NCBI RefSeq assembly: GCF_013697085.1
Contig: NZ_JACEFT010000024.1
Coordinates: 1 to 58,391 of the forward strand
DNA from: Billgrantia kenyensis
Lineage (GTDB): Bacteria; Pseudomonadota; Gammaproteobacteria; Pseudomonadales; Halomonadaceae
Length of the DNA stretch: 58,391 nucleotides
Direction of reading: 5' to 3'
The notes below the pieces were generated by a model, which had not been told where the DNA came from, did no database searches, and saw only the letters and a program-made list of their open reading frames with translations. The position numbers and the translations under genes were made by a program. Shown one piece after another: positions 44,944-53,688 of this stretch (position 1 is its first letter; each line of letters begins with the position of its first letter).

Positions 44944-44974
44944 AGGCTAAAACCTAAACTTATATTGAGGTCAA
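44944..44974 (-). promoter_or_regulatory. SoxR-type promoter of the ABC exporter with 19-bp spacer
   Basis: On the minus strand TTGACC (44974-44969) and TAGCCT (44949-44944) are separated by exactly 19 bases, the long spacer of MerR-family-activated promoters. Within it lies an 18-base box (44953-44970, plus strand CCTAAACTTATATTGAGG) that matches the E. coli soxS SoxR box at 14 positions. Transcription would start near 44937, giving a leader of about 64 bases. Confidence 0.65.
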
Positions 44975-45126
44975 GAGAGTTTTGCGTTCTTCATGAACAA
45001 CGTTGTGAAGGAAGGGAACCGAGAACCATACGAGCATTGCGAAAGAATGCACAATCAAACTTGCTGATCGTTTATATCAATAAAGCTGATAAATTAATTT
45101 AAACAAATACCGACGAGGCTGCGACG

Positions 45127-45642
45127 ATGACTGACCCTGCCACCTGTGACACTTCAAGCACGCCATCACGAAAGGCTTCGGGTAAGCGCAAAGACTGCGC
45201 CCTGCGTCACCGCGAGCTCAGCGTCGGAGAGGTCGCTCGGCGCAGCGGCCTAGCCGTCTCCGCCATCCACTTCTACGAGGCCAAGGGGTTGATAAGAAGC
45301 CGACGTAACGCCGGCAACCAACGACGCTTCTCCCGCGATGTGCTGCGCCGTGTGGCAATCATCAAGGTCGCTCAGCGCACCGGCATCACCCTGGGAGAGA
45401 TTCGTGCCGCCTTCGACACCTTGCCGGACACACGCGCACCAGCCGCCGCCGACTGGCAGCGCCTCTCGGCGAACTGGCGCCAGGCGCTAGACGACAGGAT
45501 CGTGCGCCTCACCCAACTGCGCGATCAGCTCGACCACTGCATTGGCTGCGGCTGCCTGTCGATCGAGGAGTGTCCGCTGCGCAACCCCGAGGACGAACTG
45601 GCCGAGGAAGGTGCCGGGCCGCGCCTGCTCGACCCCGATTAG
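45127..45642 (+). CDS. soxR: Redox-sensing transcriptional activator SoxR
   Basis: 171 residues. [28 protein letters not shown] is the MerR-type winged helix, followed by a dimerisation helix and the 2Fe-2S motif [12 protein letters not shown], exactly the SoxR pattern. Oxidation of the cluster by redox-active compounds activates target promoters. The start has GAGG nine bases upstream. The N-terminus carries about 25 extra residues compared with E. coli SoxR. It is divergent from the ABC exporter, which has a SoxR-type promoter; no soxS is present, as is usual outside enteric bacteria. Confidence 0.95.
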   Translation: MTDPATCDTSSTPSRKASGKRKDCALRHRELSVGEVARRSGLAVSAIHFYEAKGLIRSRRNAGNQRRFSRDVLRRVAIIKVAQRTGITLGEIRAAFDTLPDTRAPAAADWQRLSANWRQALDDRIVRLTQLRDQLDHCIGCGCLSIEECPLRNPEDELAEEGAGPRLLDPD

Positions 45643-45723
45643 CTTGCGCTTGAACCTAAGCTGCCATCTTCCGCCTTACCCTAGCGGGGCCGACGCCTCC
45701 CTGGCTCATGTGTGCACCGCCGG

Positions 45724-45945
45724 TCACTGCTCCTCGAACGGACGGAACCAGAGGTCAGCCGGCTGGTGGCGGTTGAGGATCAATTCGGCCTCAGGCTTCG
45801 CCTCATCGGGGACGATCACCTTCACCTGATGCTCTTCCTTGTCGAAATAGAGATTTTCGCGAGGGTAACCTTCCGATATCAGTTCATCGTAGGCATTGGT
45901 GGCCTTCATCAGGTCCTGGTACTTGGCCGTGACAGTCTGAGTCAT
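45724..45945 (-). CDS. Small conserved-looking acidic protein, unknown
   Basis: 73 residues from the ATG at 45945, preceded by GGGAGGG. The sequence (TQTVTAKYQDLMKATNAYDEL, LYFDKEEHQVKVIVPDEAK, then RHQPADLWFRPFEEQ) is soluble and has a plausible alpha-beta-beta layout like small general-stress or 'PAD' type proteins. I do not recognise a family. It lies between the soxR end and the M24 gene end; a longer start at 46074 is less likely. Confidence 0.6.
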   Translation of the reverse strand: MTQTVTAKYQDLMKATNAYDELISEGYPRENLYFDKEEHQVKVIVPDEAKPEAELILNRHQPADLWFRPFEEQ

Positions 45946-46043
45946 ATCGCTTCCCTCCCTTGTTTTCCAAGCCCGCCGGTCAAGGACCGCACGGTTCGCA
46001 CTACAACCCAAGTATAGTGAGTCACGCAGCTTGTCCACCGCCA

Positions 46044-47237
46044 TCAGGCTCCGAGGTTCTCCCGGAGCAACCAATCGTTGTCGGTCAGCGGATCGCCCCC
46101 TTGCCTGGAGACCCGCACGGTATCACTCAGGCCAACACCCCACTGCCCCGGTATGCGCAGGCAAAGCGGCAGGTGAAAGACCATGTCGGCCTCGAATTCG
46201 CGCTGCTGGCCGCGGGCAATGTAGCCACTACCCTCGACCCAACTGGGAGGAAACTGGGCACCCACGGCGTAGCCGAAGACACCGGAGAAGAACACGCGCT
46301 CAGTATGCGGCCCAAGCTCCGCTTCCGCGGCCTTCGCCGCATCGTCGAAGGTGTTGCCCGGCCGCATCCTCGAGATGAGTGCCTCGAAGACGTCGCGGCA
46401 AACATCACGCAGCATCCGCATCTCATGACTGGCCCTGCCCGCCACGCCCGTAACCATCATCGGCGCGGTATAACGTCGATAGGCGGAGCCGAACTCCAGG
46501 AACACAGGCTCATCCAGGGCAATCCTGTGACGCTGGTGATTCATGTGGATCACGCTGCTACGTCTGCCTGTGGTCACGATGGGCTGCATGCTCATGAACT
46601 CGCTGCCGGCTGCCAGCATCGCACGGGCACCTTCTGCCGCCACATCGCTATCGTTCATGCCGGGTGCGATGACACTCATGGCGGCCCTGAGCCCCAGCGA
46701 GGTGATCCGCGCGCTCTCGCGCAGGCAGGCGAGCTCCGCCTGGCTCTTTACGATACGGACACGATCGAGCAGTTCGCCACCACCATCGTGAAAACGCTCA
46801 CTACCCAAGCGGGACTGCAGCTCACGCAGCACGCCATGGCGCAGCCCAGCGCCATAAAGATCCAGGCCGATCGCCTGGAAGGGTGACAGCGTCTCGGCCA
46901 AGGGCTCGATCACCTCCCCTATGCCCTCCCAGCGATAACCCAGGGTCTCGTCGACTCGAGCGGTAACCACGGCCGGGCCAGTCTCGATCGAGGGCACCTG
47001 CAACACCAGCCGCTGTGCCGAGCATACAAGGCAGGTATGCACCGAGACCTCGAAGGTGTTGTAGCCCGTCAGGTAGTAGATGTCGGCGGGGTCGGTCAGC
47101 ATCAGTGCGTCCAGCCCGGCCTCGTGCATGGCTGCTCGCACCTGGGACAGTCGAGCGGCGTACTCGTCCAGGGGAAAAGCCAGCTCGCTGGCCTCGAGCT
47201 GTGCCTGCAGCGCTTGGCGATAGCGATTGTGATCCAT
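46044..47237 (-). CDS. M24-fold hydrolase, creatinase / ectoine hydrolase (DoeA)-like
   Basis: 397 residues from the ATG at 47237 with GGAG upstream. It has the two-domain pita-bread layout, with FPLDEYAARLSQVRAAMHEAGLDAL and YYLTGYNTFEVSVH at the N-terminus. The metal aspartates of true aminopeptidases are missing: the block reads EPVFLEFGSAYRRYTAPM. This and GYAVGAQFPPSWVEG resemble the metal-free creatinase and the ectoine hydrolase DoeA, which open C-N bonds. It is not next to doeB or ectoine genes, but a creatininase-family gene lies 2 kb away. The substrate is open. Confidence 0.8.
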   Translation of the reverse strand: MDHNRYRQALQAQLEASELAFPLDEYAARLSQVRAAMHEAGLDALMLTDPADIYYLTGYNTFEVSVHTCLVCSAQRLVLQVPSIETGPAVVTARVDETLGYRWEGIGEVIEPLAETLSPFQAIGLDLYGAGLRHGVLRELQSRLGSERFHDGGGELLDRVRIVKSQAELACLRESARITSLGLRAAMSVIAPGMNDSDVAAEGARAMLAAGSEFMSMQPIVTTGRRSSVIHMNHQRHRIALDEPVFLEFGSAYRRYTAPMMVTGVAGRASHEMRMLRDVCRDVFEALISRMRPGNTFDDAAKAAEAELGPHTERVFFSGVFGYAVGAQFPPSWVEGSGYIARGQQREFEADMVFHLPLCLRIPGQWGVGLSDTVRVSRQGGDPLTDNDWLLRENLGA

Positions 47238-47382
47238 GGTACGACTCCACACGGCCAAGTCTGACAGACAGTGTAGCCATGACCCGTATCACATGAGGCG
47301 CCTGACAAAGGAAATAGGGCTGTTCCGGAACAGGCCGGTTTCGTAGAATCCAGCCTTGTATTCGATGCAACGGGAAATCGCT

Positions 47383-48105
47383 ATGGGCAGGGCCTTTCAG
47401 AACCGCAAGGAATCCATGGCCAAGACGGCCGCCGCCAAGACCAAGGTCTACAGCAAGTACGGGCGAGAGATCTACGTCTGCGCCAAGCAGGGCGGCACCG
47501 ACCCCGCCGGCAACCTGACACTGCGCGGGCTGATCGAACGGGCCAAGAAGGACCAGGTGCCGAGCCACGTGATCGACAAGGCGCTGGACAAGGCCAGCGG
47601 CGTGGGCGGCGAGGACTTCTCCCCGGCACGTTACGAAGGCTTCGGGCCGGGCAACTGCATGGTCATCGTCGACTGCCTCACCGACAACCCCAACCGCACC
47701 TTCGGTGACGTGCGCGGCTGCTTCAACAAGGCCAAGAGCAAGCTCGGCACCCCAGGCAGCGTCAGCCACATGTTCGACCACTGCGCCATCCTGGCCTTCG
47801 CCGGTGATGACGAAGAGGCGACGCTGGAGGCGTTGATGGAGGCCGATGTCGACGTCACCGACATCGAGAACGAAGAGGGACACATCACTGTCTTCGCTCC
47901 ACACACCGAGTACGCCAAGGCCAAGCAGGCGCTGCTCGACGCCTTCGGCGAGATCGAGTTCGAGGTCGACGAGATCCAGTTCGTGCCCCAGACCACCACC
48001 CCGGTCGAGGGCGACGACATTCCCATGTTCGAAAAGCTGCTCGACACCCTCAACGATCTGGACGACGTGCAAAACGTCTATCACAACGCCGAGATCGTCG
48101 CCTGA
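47383..48105 (+). CDS. YebC/PmpR-family protein, YeeN-like
   Basis: 240 residues from the ATG at 47383 (MGRAFQNRK start). [67 protein letters not shown] and GSVSHMFDH are the blocks of the family, and the long C-terminus ending [13 protein letters not shown] resembles E. coli YeeN more than YebC. Members were called transcription factors, and recent work links the family to relief of ribosome stalling at proline stretches. It is divergent from the M24 gene. Confidence 0.9.
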   Translation: MGRAFQNRKESMAKTAAAKTKVYSKYGREIYVCAKQGGTDPAGNLTLRGLIERAKKDQVPSHVIDKALDKASGVGGEDFSPARYEGFGPGNCMVIVDCLTDNPNRTFGDVRGCFNKAKSKLGTPGSVSHMFDHCAILAFAGDDEEATLEALMEADVDVTDIENEEGHITVFAPHTEYAKAKQALLDAFGEIEFEVDEIQFVPQTTTPVEGDDIPMFEKLLDTLNDLDDVQNVYHNAEIVA

Positions 48106-48108
48106 TAC

Positions 48109-48138
48109 AAAAAAGCCGCGCCGACCGGTTGGCGCGGC
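48109..48138 (-). terminator. Minus-strand rho-independent terminator
   Basis: GCCGCGCC (48115-48122) and GGCGCGGC (48131-48138) form a perfect 8-bp stem. On the minus strand it is followed by six T residues (A-run 48109-48114), a classic terminator for transcription coming from the alpha/beta hydrolase gene 200 bases away. It may also end the YebC-like transcript without a T-run. Confidence 0.75.
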
Positions 48139-48337
48139 GCAGGCTCACCACGGGGCGGGTACCACCCCGCCGACGACAAGCGCGGAGAGCCATGACGTTG
48201 TCTGGGGAGCAAGCACCTTTTGAGGCCGAACACGGCCGCGGCAAAACACCAGGAGAGACAACAAGCAACATTACCTGTCGCTTCACAGTTCCTACAGAAA
48301 AACGTCAAGCAAAGGCGACAGTTCGACAGCTATCGGG

Positions 48338-49171
48338 CTAGCGACTCAAACCGAGATGACGCTCGAGAAAGCGGTCGATTCCTGCGGAGTAATCCGGCTC
48401 GCTATCGATGAAGCCTGTGTTATGCCCGCCCTGGATGGTCAGCATCTCTCTGGGCTCACCCGCCGCCTGGAAGACAGCCTCGCCCTCCGAGTAGGGGATG
48501 ATCTCGTCGTCACGGCTGTGGATGACCAGAATTGGCGCACTAATTTCGCTCACATAGCGCTCTGTCGGATAGTCGAGCGTGGCCAGCCAGCGGACCGGCA
48601 GGAAGGGATAGAGCTGTTGCCCCAGCGCCGGCACCGAGCGAAAGGGCGACTCGAGGATGAGTGCTGCCGGCTCCACGTCAGGAGCCAGGGACGCCGCCAG
48701 CTCCGCCGCCACCGCGGCGCCCAGCGAGCGGCCGAAGAGCACGATCTCGCCGGGGCTCGCCTCGGCCTGCTCGGTCAGCCAGCGCCAGGCGGTGCGGGCA
48801 TCTTCCGCAGTGCCCTCCTCGGAGGGGCGGCCCTCGCTGCGGCCATAGCCGCGATAATCGACGATCAGCACCGACAGCCCCAGCCGATGAAACTGCTGGA
48901 TCGAATCGAGACGATGGGAGATGTTGCCGGCGTTGCCGTGGAAGAACAGCAGGCTGCCCCTAGGATCCTCGGCGGGTATCCACCAGGCATCCAGGGCCAG
49001 GCCATCCTCGGTAATCAGGTCCACCTGCTGCCAACCCAGGCCGCGATCTGCCGGGGTGGCAACATGCTCGCGCCCCACGTGAGGTAGGTATAGCAGCCGA
49101 TCCTGGAAGAACCAGGCCAGAAGCACCACGAGCCCGTAGATGCCAGCCAGGGTAGAAACCACGCGCAGCAT
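48338..49171 (-). CDS. Membrane-anchored alpha/beta hydrolase
   Basis: 277 residues from the ATG at 49171; ATGs at 49183 and 49204 are alternatives and the choice is uncertain. An N-terminal hydrophobic anchor (VSTLAGIYGLVVLLAWFF) is followed by QDRLLYLP, typical of the BEM46/ABHD13-like branch. The oxyanion region is LLFFHGNAGNISHR, the nucleophile elbow is LFGRSLGAAVAAE, the acid lies in VIHSRDDEIIPY and the base is the histidine of IQGGHNTGF. The substrate is unknown. A gap of 84 bases separates it from the creatininase gene upstream on the same strand. Confidence 0.85.
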   Translation of the reverse strand: MLRVVSTLAGIYGLVVLLAWFFQDRLLYLPHVGREHVATPADRGLGWQQVDLITEDGLALDAWWIPAEDPRGSLLFFHGNAGNISHRLDSIQQFHRLGLSVLIVDYRGYGRSEGRPSEEGTAEDARTAWRWLTEQAEASPGEIVLFGRSLGAAVAAELAASLAPDVEPAALILESPFRSVPALGQQLYPFLPVRWLATLDYPTERYVSEISAPILVIHSRDDEIIPYSEGEAVFQAAGEPREMLTIQGGHNTGFIDSEPDYSAGIDRFLERHLGLSR

Positions 49172-49255
49172 TGCAGCCCCCATCCGATATGCTGTCAAAA
49201 CCATGATAAGCCCGGGCGGCCCTTGCAAGTTCGCCTGTAAACCGACAGGCCCCGC

Positions 49256-50008
49256 TCAGGGGGATGTCACGAAAGCGCGATAAACCTCCCACAGGTCGGC
49301 TACCCCGGCCTCGAGGAAACGCTCACCATGCTCGACACTGGCCAGCGAAGGGTCGGAACCCATGCGGCCGTCGGGGAAGCGTCGCCGGAACTCCTCGGCA
49401 TCGCACTGCGCGCTTCCGCGCGGAGCGATGCGTGGCGACATATCGACCTGCTTGACTGCCGCGGGGCGGGCAAACCAGGAGAGGGCCACCTCAGAGGCAG
49501 TGGCATGGGTTCCCTCGGCATCGCCATACAGCGATTCGGCGAGTTCCCGCACTCGGGGGCCGAGGAACCAGTTGAAGGTCGTCAGCTGCAGCTCGCCTGC
49601 TGGCTGCGGGCCGGTGCGCATGCTGCGCTCGGCATACACCTCGGCAAAGGCCGCACTCATGGTGCCGATGTTGCCGCCGTGTCCGTTGAGGAAGAGAATG
49701 TGGGAAAAACCCTGGCCCGAAAGCGAAGTGATGGTATCGCGCAGCACCGCCATCAGAGTGGAGGGACGCAGGCTGATGGTGCCCGGAAAAGCCAGGTGGT
49801 GCTGGGCCATACCCAGGTTCTGGGTCGGTGCAACCAGGACGCCATGGCGCTCGCCTAACTCCCAGGCAATGGCCTCGGGACAGATGGCATCGGTGCCGAC
49901 CAGGCCGTTGGGACCGTGCTGTTCGGTGGAACCGATCGGCACGATGATCCCCTTCTCACGCTCCAGGTAGGCCTCGACCTCTTGCCAGGTGGCATGCTGC
50001 AGCCTCAT
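49256..50008 (-). CDS. Creatininase-family amidohydrolase
   Basis: 250 residues with AGGAGG before the ATG. IIVPIGSTEQHGPNGLVGTDA supplies metal-binding glutamate, histidine and aspartate positions, LFLNGHGGNIGT is the central signature and GTHATASEVALSW carries the late glutamate. The family opens cyclic amides or formamides (creatinine, FAPy, mycofactocin precursor). True creatininase activity cannot be assumed. It follows a tautomerase gene by 14 bases, so the two are probably an operon. Confidence 0.88.
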   Translation of the reverse strand: MRLQHATWQEVEAYLEREKGIIVPIGSTEQHGPNGLVGTDAICPEAIAWELGERHGVLVAPTQNLGMAQHHLAFPGTISLRPSTLMAVLRDTITSLSGQGFSHILFLNGHGGNIGTMSAAFAEVYAERSMRTGPQPAGELQLTTFNWFLGPRVRELAESLYGDAEGTHATASEVALSWFARPAAVKQVDMSPRIAPRGSAQCDAEEFRRRFPDGRMGSDPSLASVEHGERFLEAGVADLWEVYRAFVTSP

Positions 50009-50022
50009 GAGTTCGCCTCCTT

Positions 50023-50220
50023 TCAGCCCCGTGCGGGGCTACGATCACATCCCATCGTGCCTGCCTTGGCCCAGCTCTCGCCATCCACTTCGTTGAAGAA
50101 CACCTGCACGCTCTCTTCCGAAGCGCCGTACACCTCCACGAAGGCCTGGGTGATCCGCTGGGCCAGCTCTCGCTTTTGTGCCAGGTCACGGGGAAATTGC
50201 TGGATGGTGACGATAGGCAT
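50023..50220 (-). CDS. 4-oxalocrotonate tautomerase-family protein
   Basis: 65 residues from the ATG at 50220, with AAGGA upstream. The second codon is proline, giving the N-terminal catalytic Pro-1 (PIVTIQQFPRDLAQKRELAQR), and the rest fits the small beta-alpha-beta tautomerase fold (ITQAFVEVYGASEESVQVFFNEV). It is probably co-transcribed with the creatininase-family gene, which suggests a short catabolic route for a heterocyclic or keto compound (inference). Confidence 0.85.
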   Translation of the reverse strand: MPIVTIQQFPRDLAQKRELAQRITQAFVEVYGASEESVQVFFNEVDGESWAKAGTMGCDRSPARG

Positions 50221-50300
50221 GTCAATTCCTTGGGTAGCAGGCTTGCAAGCCCCCATGGTCGGCTGAAACCCGGCAACTCGCAACCTCGCGTGGCGCTGCG

Positions 50301-51617
50301 CTACTCATGCGACAACTCATCGCTGTATTCCATGCGCGACCAGAGGCCACCCTGCAGCAGGTCGCAACCTTGTTCTCGCAGAAAGTCAGCCTGCTGCCGG
50401 TGGCTGACGCCACCGGCAGCCACCTTCATTCCCAGCTCGTGGGCCATGCCGATGATCGAGCGAATCACCGCCTGATGGCGAGGACTGTCGAGACAGTTCT
50501 TGACGAACTGTGCATCGAGCTTGAGGGTGTCGATGGGCAGCATGGCGAGATGGCCCAGCATGGAATGCCCGCTTCCGAAGCCATCGACGACAAGCTGCAC
50601 CCCCATCGCCTTGAGTCGGTCGAGCAAGACCACTGCACTCTCCGGGGCCTGCATCAGGTCATTCTCGGTCATTTCGAGAGCCAGCAGGCCGGATGGCAGG
50701 CCGCTGTGCTCTAGCGCCTGACCGACGCTCTCCACCAGTCTGTCGCCGGACATCCCCTCCATCGGCAAGCCCACCACCACCTTCAGCCCCGAACCGGCCT
50801 CGTACCATGACCGGGCATGGCGACACGCATAAGCCAGCACCCAATGGCTGATCTCGTACAGCCGGCCCGCTTCATGGGCAGCAGCGACCCACTGCTGGGG
50901 GCCGAGCAGGCCGAAACTGGGCGAGTGCCAGCGTGGCTGGGCCGATATCGCCACTACCTGGCCGCTGCGTGCACACAACACCGGACGGTAGCACAGCGCC
51001 ATCTCGCCCCTCTGCAGGGCCTCTCGGACCTCGCCGCGCAGCTGGATACGATCGGGGCAGTCCTCCAGCAGGTCTGGCGAGAAGACGCAGTATTGCCCGC
51101 TTCCCCTGGCCTGGGCCTTGCGCCTGGCCAGGTTGGCCTGACGCATCAGTTCGATGACCGTAGCGCCATGGTCGGGGAACAGGGCCAATCCGATACAGCA
51201 ACTGGACAACAGTGCCTGGCCGGAAAGCTCGAGAGGCTCGTGGCTTTTGCGCAGCAACTGCTCGACGGTAGGTATTACCTCTGCCACGTCCGTGACATCG
51301 GGCAGCACCACCATGACTTCGTCGCTGTCCAACCGGCTGACGCTTCCCCGGCTGCCGACGGTGGCACTGAAACGCTGGGCCAGCTGCCGCAGGCAGTCGT
51401 CTCCCGCGGCTCTGCCGAAGGCATGATTGACCTCCTTCAGGCGATCGATATCGATATGCAGGATGGCGACTCGGCTGTCACGTTCGTCCGCTTCGGCCAG
51501 CAGGACGGCCAAGTGTTGTTCCGCATCGCGGCGTGTCGTCAGGCCAGTGACAGCGTCAAGGGTAGGCTGGCGGCGACCCGGTCGAGGTTGCCGGCTTTGA
51601 TAGGCAAACTGGCGCAT
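50301..51617 (-). CDS. Degenerate GGDEF-EAL protein
   Basis: 438 residues from the ATG at 51617 (GGAG upstream). A GGDEF fold spans about residues 20-180 with signature changed to RLDSDEV. An EAL fold spans about residues 190-430, where EAL is replaced by SAQ (VAISAQPRWHSP), DDFG by VDGFGSGHSML and the EGVE motif by AAGGVS; the EMTEND block keeps a glutamate. Neither cyclase nor phosphodiesterase activity is likely, so it may act as a c-di-GMP-independent partner or receptor. It has no membrane segment or sensor domain. Confidence 0.85.
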   Translation of the reverse strand: MRQFAYQSRQPRPGRRQPTLDAVTGLTTRRDAEQHLAVLLAEADERDSRVAILHIDIDRLKEVNHAFGRAAGDDCLRQLAQRFSATVGSRGSVSRLDSDEVMVVLPDVTDVAEVIPTVEQLLRKSHEPLELSGQALLSSCCIGLALFPDHGATVIELMRQANLARRKAQARGSGQYCVFSPDLLEDCPDRIQLRGEVREALQRGEMALCYRPVLCARSGQVVAISAQPRWHSPSFGLLGPQQWVAAAHEAGRLYEISHWVLAYACRHARSWYEAGSGLKVVVGLPMEGMSGDRLVESVGQALEHSGLPSGLLALEMTENDLMQAPESAVVLLDRLKAMGVQLVVDGFGSGHSMLGHLAMLPIDTLKLDAQFVKNCLDSPRHQAVIRSIIGMAHELGMKVAAGGVSHRQQADFLREQGCDLLQGGLWSRMEYSDELSHE

Positions 51618-51937
51618 GAGACTCCATCCCCACGAATATGAAAGCCCCTGGCCGCCATGGCAGCCCGGTGGCTCGACAAACCTATCTTTCACGCCAGGTC
51701 TTTTATCGTTATTTGTCAGTTTCAAATATCATGAGAACGCCGGCCAGTCAAAGAACTTATGAAATATTGGCTCATGCTGTATTAATAATTCAAAGATCTC
51801 AACGAGAGACAAATAAAGAAACGTCGTTTTTTATATTTACTGGTAAATTATTAAATAACCCAATGTAACAGAAAATCTCGAAAATTACGTCTAGGTTGTT
51901 GAAAGAAATCGAAATTCCATCGAACCGGGAGGAGAAG
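51618..51937. other. AT-rich intergenic island
   Basis: About 230 bases (51690-51900) are strongly AT-rich, unlike the surrounding DNA. One 76-codon frame (51638-51868) crosses it but begins in GC-rich leader sequence and lacks a ribosome binding site, so I do not call it. The island could hold promoters for the divergent genes or be an H-NS-type silenced or curved segment. Confidence 0.5.
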
Positions 51938-52126
51938 ATGCCTGCCAAGTCACAAGCTCAGCAAATGGCGGCCGGCGCCGCGCTCGCTGCCAAGCGCGGC
52001 GAGAAGAAGGCCAGTGAACTCGAGGGCGCTTCGAAGCAGATGTATGAGTCCATGGACGAGAAGGAACTCGAGAAAATGGCCTCCACCAGCCAAAAGAACA
52101 AGCCCTCACACAACCGCAACTCGTGA
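51938..52126 (+). CDS. DUF3008-family small protein
   Basis: 62 residues from the ATG at 51938 behind a very strong GGGAGGAG. AKSQAQQMAAGAALAAKRGE, then a KASELEGASKQMYESMDEKEL segment and a basic tail, is the DUF3008 pattern of small, highly charged proteins seen in many proteobacteria; I know of no established function. It lies 87 bases upstream of the disulfide reductase gene on the same strand. Confidence 0.82.
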   Translation: MPAKSQAQQMAAGAALAAKRGEKKASELEGASKQMYESMDEKELEKMASTSQKNKPSHNRNS

Positions 52127-52212
52127 TGCTTCCTGCAGCACTGGTTCCGCATAGCGACTAGGCTAGTGCACATCGAAGAGTTCGAATCTGGAGCGCTGCC
52201 GGGAACCGAGTC

Positions 52213-53682
52213 ATGCAGGAACGAGACGTCGACATTGCCATCATCGGGGCGGGGACGGCAGGTCTGAGTGCCTGGCAGACCGCCCGCCACTACCACGAGA
52301 ATGTCGTGCTCATCGAGGGAGGCGAGCCGGGCACGACCTGTGCCCGCGTGGGATGCATGCCCTCCAAGCTGTTGATCGCCGCCGCCGAGGCCGCTCATCA
52401 TGCCCATGAAGCCGCAGGCTTCGGTATCGAGGCCGGCCCGGTCGAGATCGATGGCCGCGCGGTCATGGCCCGGGTCAGACACCAACGGGACGCCTTCGTC
52501 AAAGGCGTGCTCGACTCCATGCAGCGCATCGATCCCGACAAGCTGCTATCCGGCCATGCCTGCTTCGAGTCCCCGCATACGCTGCGCGTGGGCGATAGCC
52601 AGCGTCTTCACGCGCGCAGTATCGTGATTGCCACCGGTTCGCGCCCCCACATGCCGGATGCCTTCGCGGCCGCCGGCGAGCGACTGATCGACAGCGACGC
52701 CGTTTTCGAATGGGAAACCCTGCCCGGCTCGGTCGCCGTGTTCGGCGCAGGAGTCGTCGGCCTCGAGCTGGGCCAGGCGCTCAGTCGCCTGGGCGTGCGG
52801 GTCCGCCTGTTCGGCAAGAGCGGCTCGCTTGGCCCGTTCCAGGAAGCAGCGATGCGCGACTATGCCGAGCGAATCTTCAACGAAGCCTTCTATCTCGACC
52901 CAGCAGCTCGGGTCGATGCCATCGAGGGTGACGATAGCCAGGTGGCCGTGACCTTCCGCAAACGCAACAGCGCCGAGCGCCTGACCGAGAGCTTCGACTA
53001 CCTGCTGGCAGCCACCGGAAGGCGCCCCAACCTCGACCGGCTCGCGCTGGAGAATGCCGGCCTGGCCCTGGACGACAAGGGAGTGCCGCTCTACAACCGT
53101 TTCACCATGCAGTGCCGTGGCCTCGACGACCACGGCGAGGGGAGCCATGTCTTCATCGCCGGCGATGCCAGCCAGGAGCTTCCGCTACTGCACGAGGCCA
53201 ACCAGCAGGGTCGTATCGCCGGGCACAACGCGGGACGCTATCCCGAACGCCGCGCCGGCCATCGCAGTACGCCGCTTTCGATCGCTTTCACCGACCCTCA
53301 GATGGCCACGGTCGGCATGAGCCGGGAGGAAGCGGTGAGCTGGTTCGGCTGCGACAGCGTGGCCGAGGGCGAGGCGTCCTTCGAGGACCAGGGGCGGGCC
53401 ATGGTCATGCGCCAGAATCGTGGCCTCATGCGTTTGTATGCGGAGCATGGCTCGGGGCAGTTCCTGGGTGCCGAGCTCTTCGGGCCACGCGTGGAGCATA
53501 TCGCCCAGCTGCTGGCCTGGGCACTGGAGCAGCGCATGGGCGTCGAGCGCATGCTGGAGATGCCCTTCTACCACCCGGTGCTTGAGGAGGGATTGCGCAG
53601 TGCGCTGCGCGACCTCAACAGGGCACTGCTGCAGGGCCCGGCCATGACCGAACGGTGCTTCGAATATGGCCCCGGCGGGTAG
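52213..53682 (+). CDS. Dihydrolipoamide dehydrogenase-like flavin disulfide reductase
   Basis: 489 residues. It has the FAD loop IAIIGAGTAGLSAWQTAR, the redox-active disulfide TTCARVGCMPSK (CxxxxC), the NAD loop VAVFGAGVVGLELGQALSRLG and GDASQELPLLHEANQQGRIA. The dimer-interface end reads FYHPVLEEGLRSALRDL, where the classical HPT..E motif is altered but a histidine and glutamate remain. It is not beside any E1/E2 complex genes. It is probably a stand-alone reductase related to lipoamide dehydrogenase or soluble transhydrogenase. Confidence 0.88.
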   Translation: MQERDVDIAIIGAGTAGLSAWQTARHYHENVVLIEGGEPGTTCARVGCMPSKLLIAAAEAAHHAHEAAGFGIEAGPVEIDGRAVMARVRHQRDAFVKGVLDSMQRIDPDKLLSGHACFESPHTLRVGDSQRLHARSIVIATGSRPHMPDAFAAAGERLIDSDAVFEWETLPGSVAVFGAGVVGLELGQALSRLGVRVRLFGKSGSLGPFQEAAMRDYAERIFNEAFYLDPAARVDAIEGDDSQVAVTFRKRNSAERLTESFDYLLAATGRRPNLDRLALENAGLALDDKGVPLYNRFTMQCRGLDDHGEGSHVFIAGDASQELPLLHEANQQGRIAGHNAGRYPERRAGHRSTPLSIAFTDPQMATVGMSREEAVSWFGCDSVAEGEASFEDQGRAMVMRQNRGLMRLYAEHGSGQFLGAELFGPRVEHIAQLLAWALEQRMGVERMLEMPFYHPVLEEGLRSALRDLNRALLQGPAMTERCFEYGPGG

Positions 53683-53688
53683 GTGGGC

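Noticed and set aside
44872..45102. 76-codon frame between the ABC exporter and soxR
   Set aside because: It runs through the SoxR-type promoter, starts on the complement of the ABC start codon and has no ribosome binding site.
51638..51868. 76-codon frame across the AT-rich island
   Set aside because: No ribosome binding site, composition changes halfway and no recognisable features.
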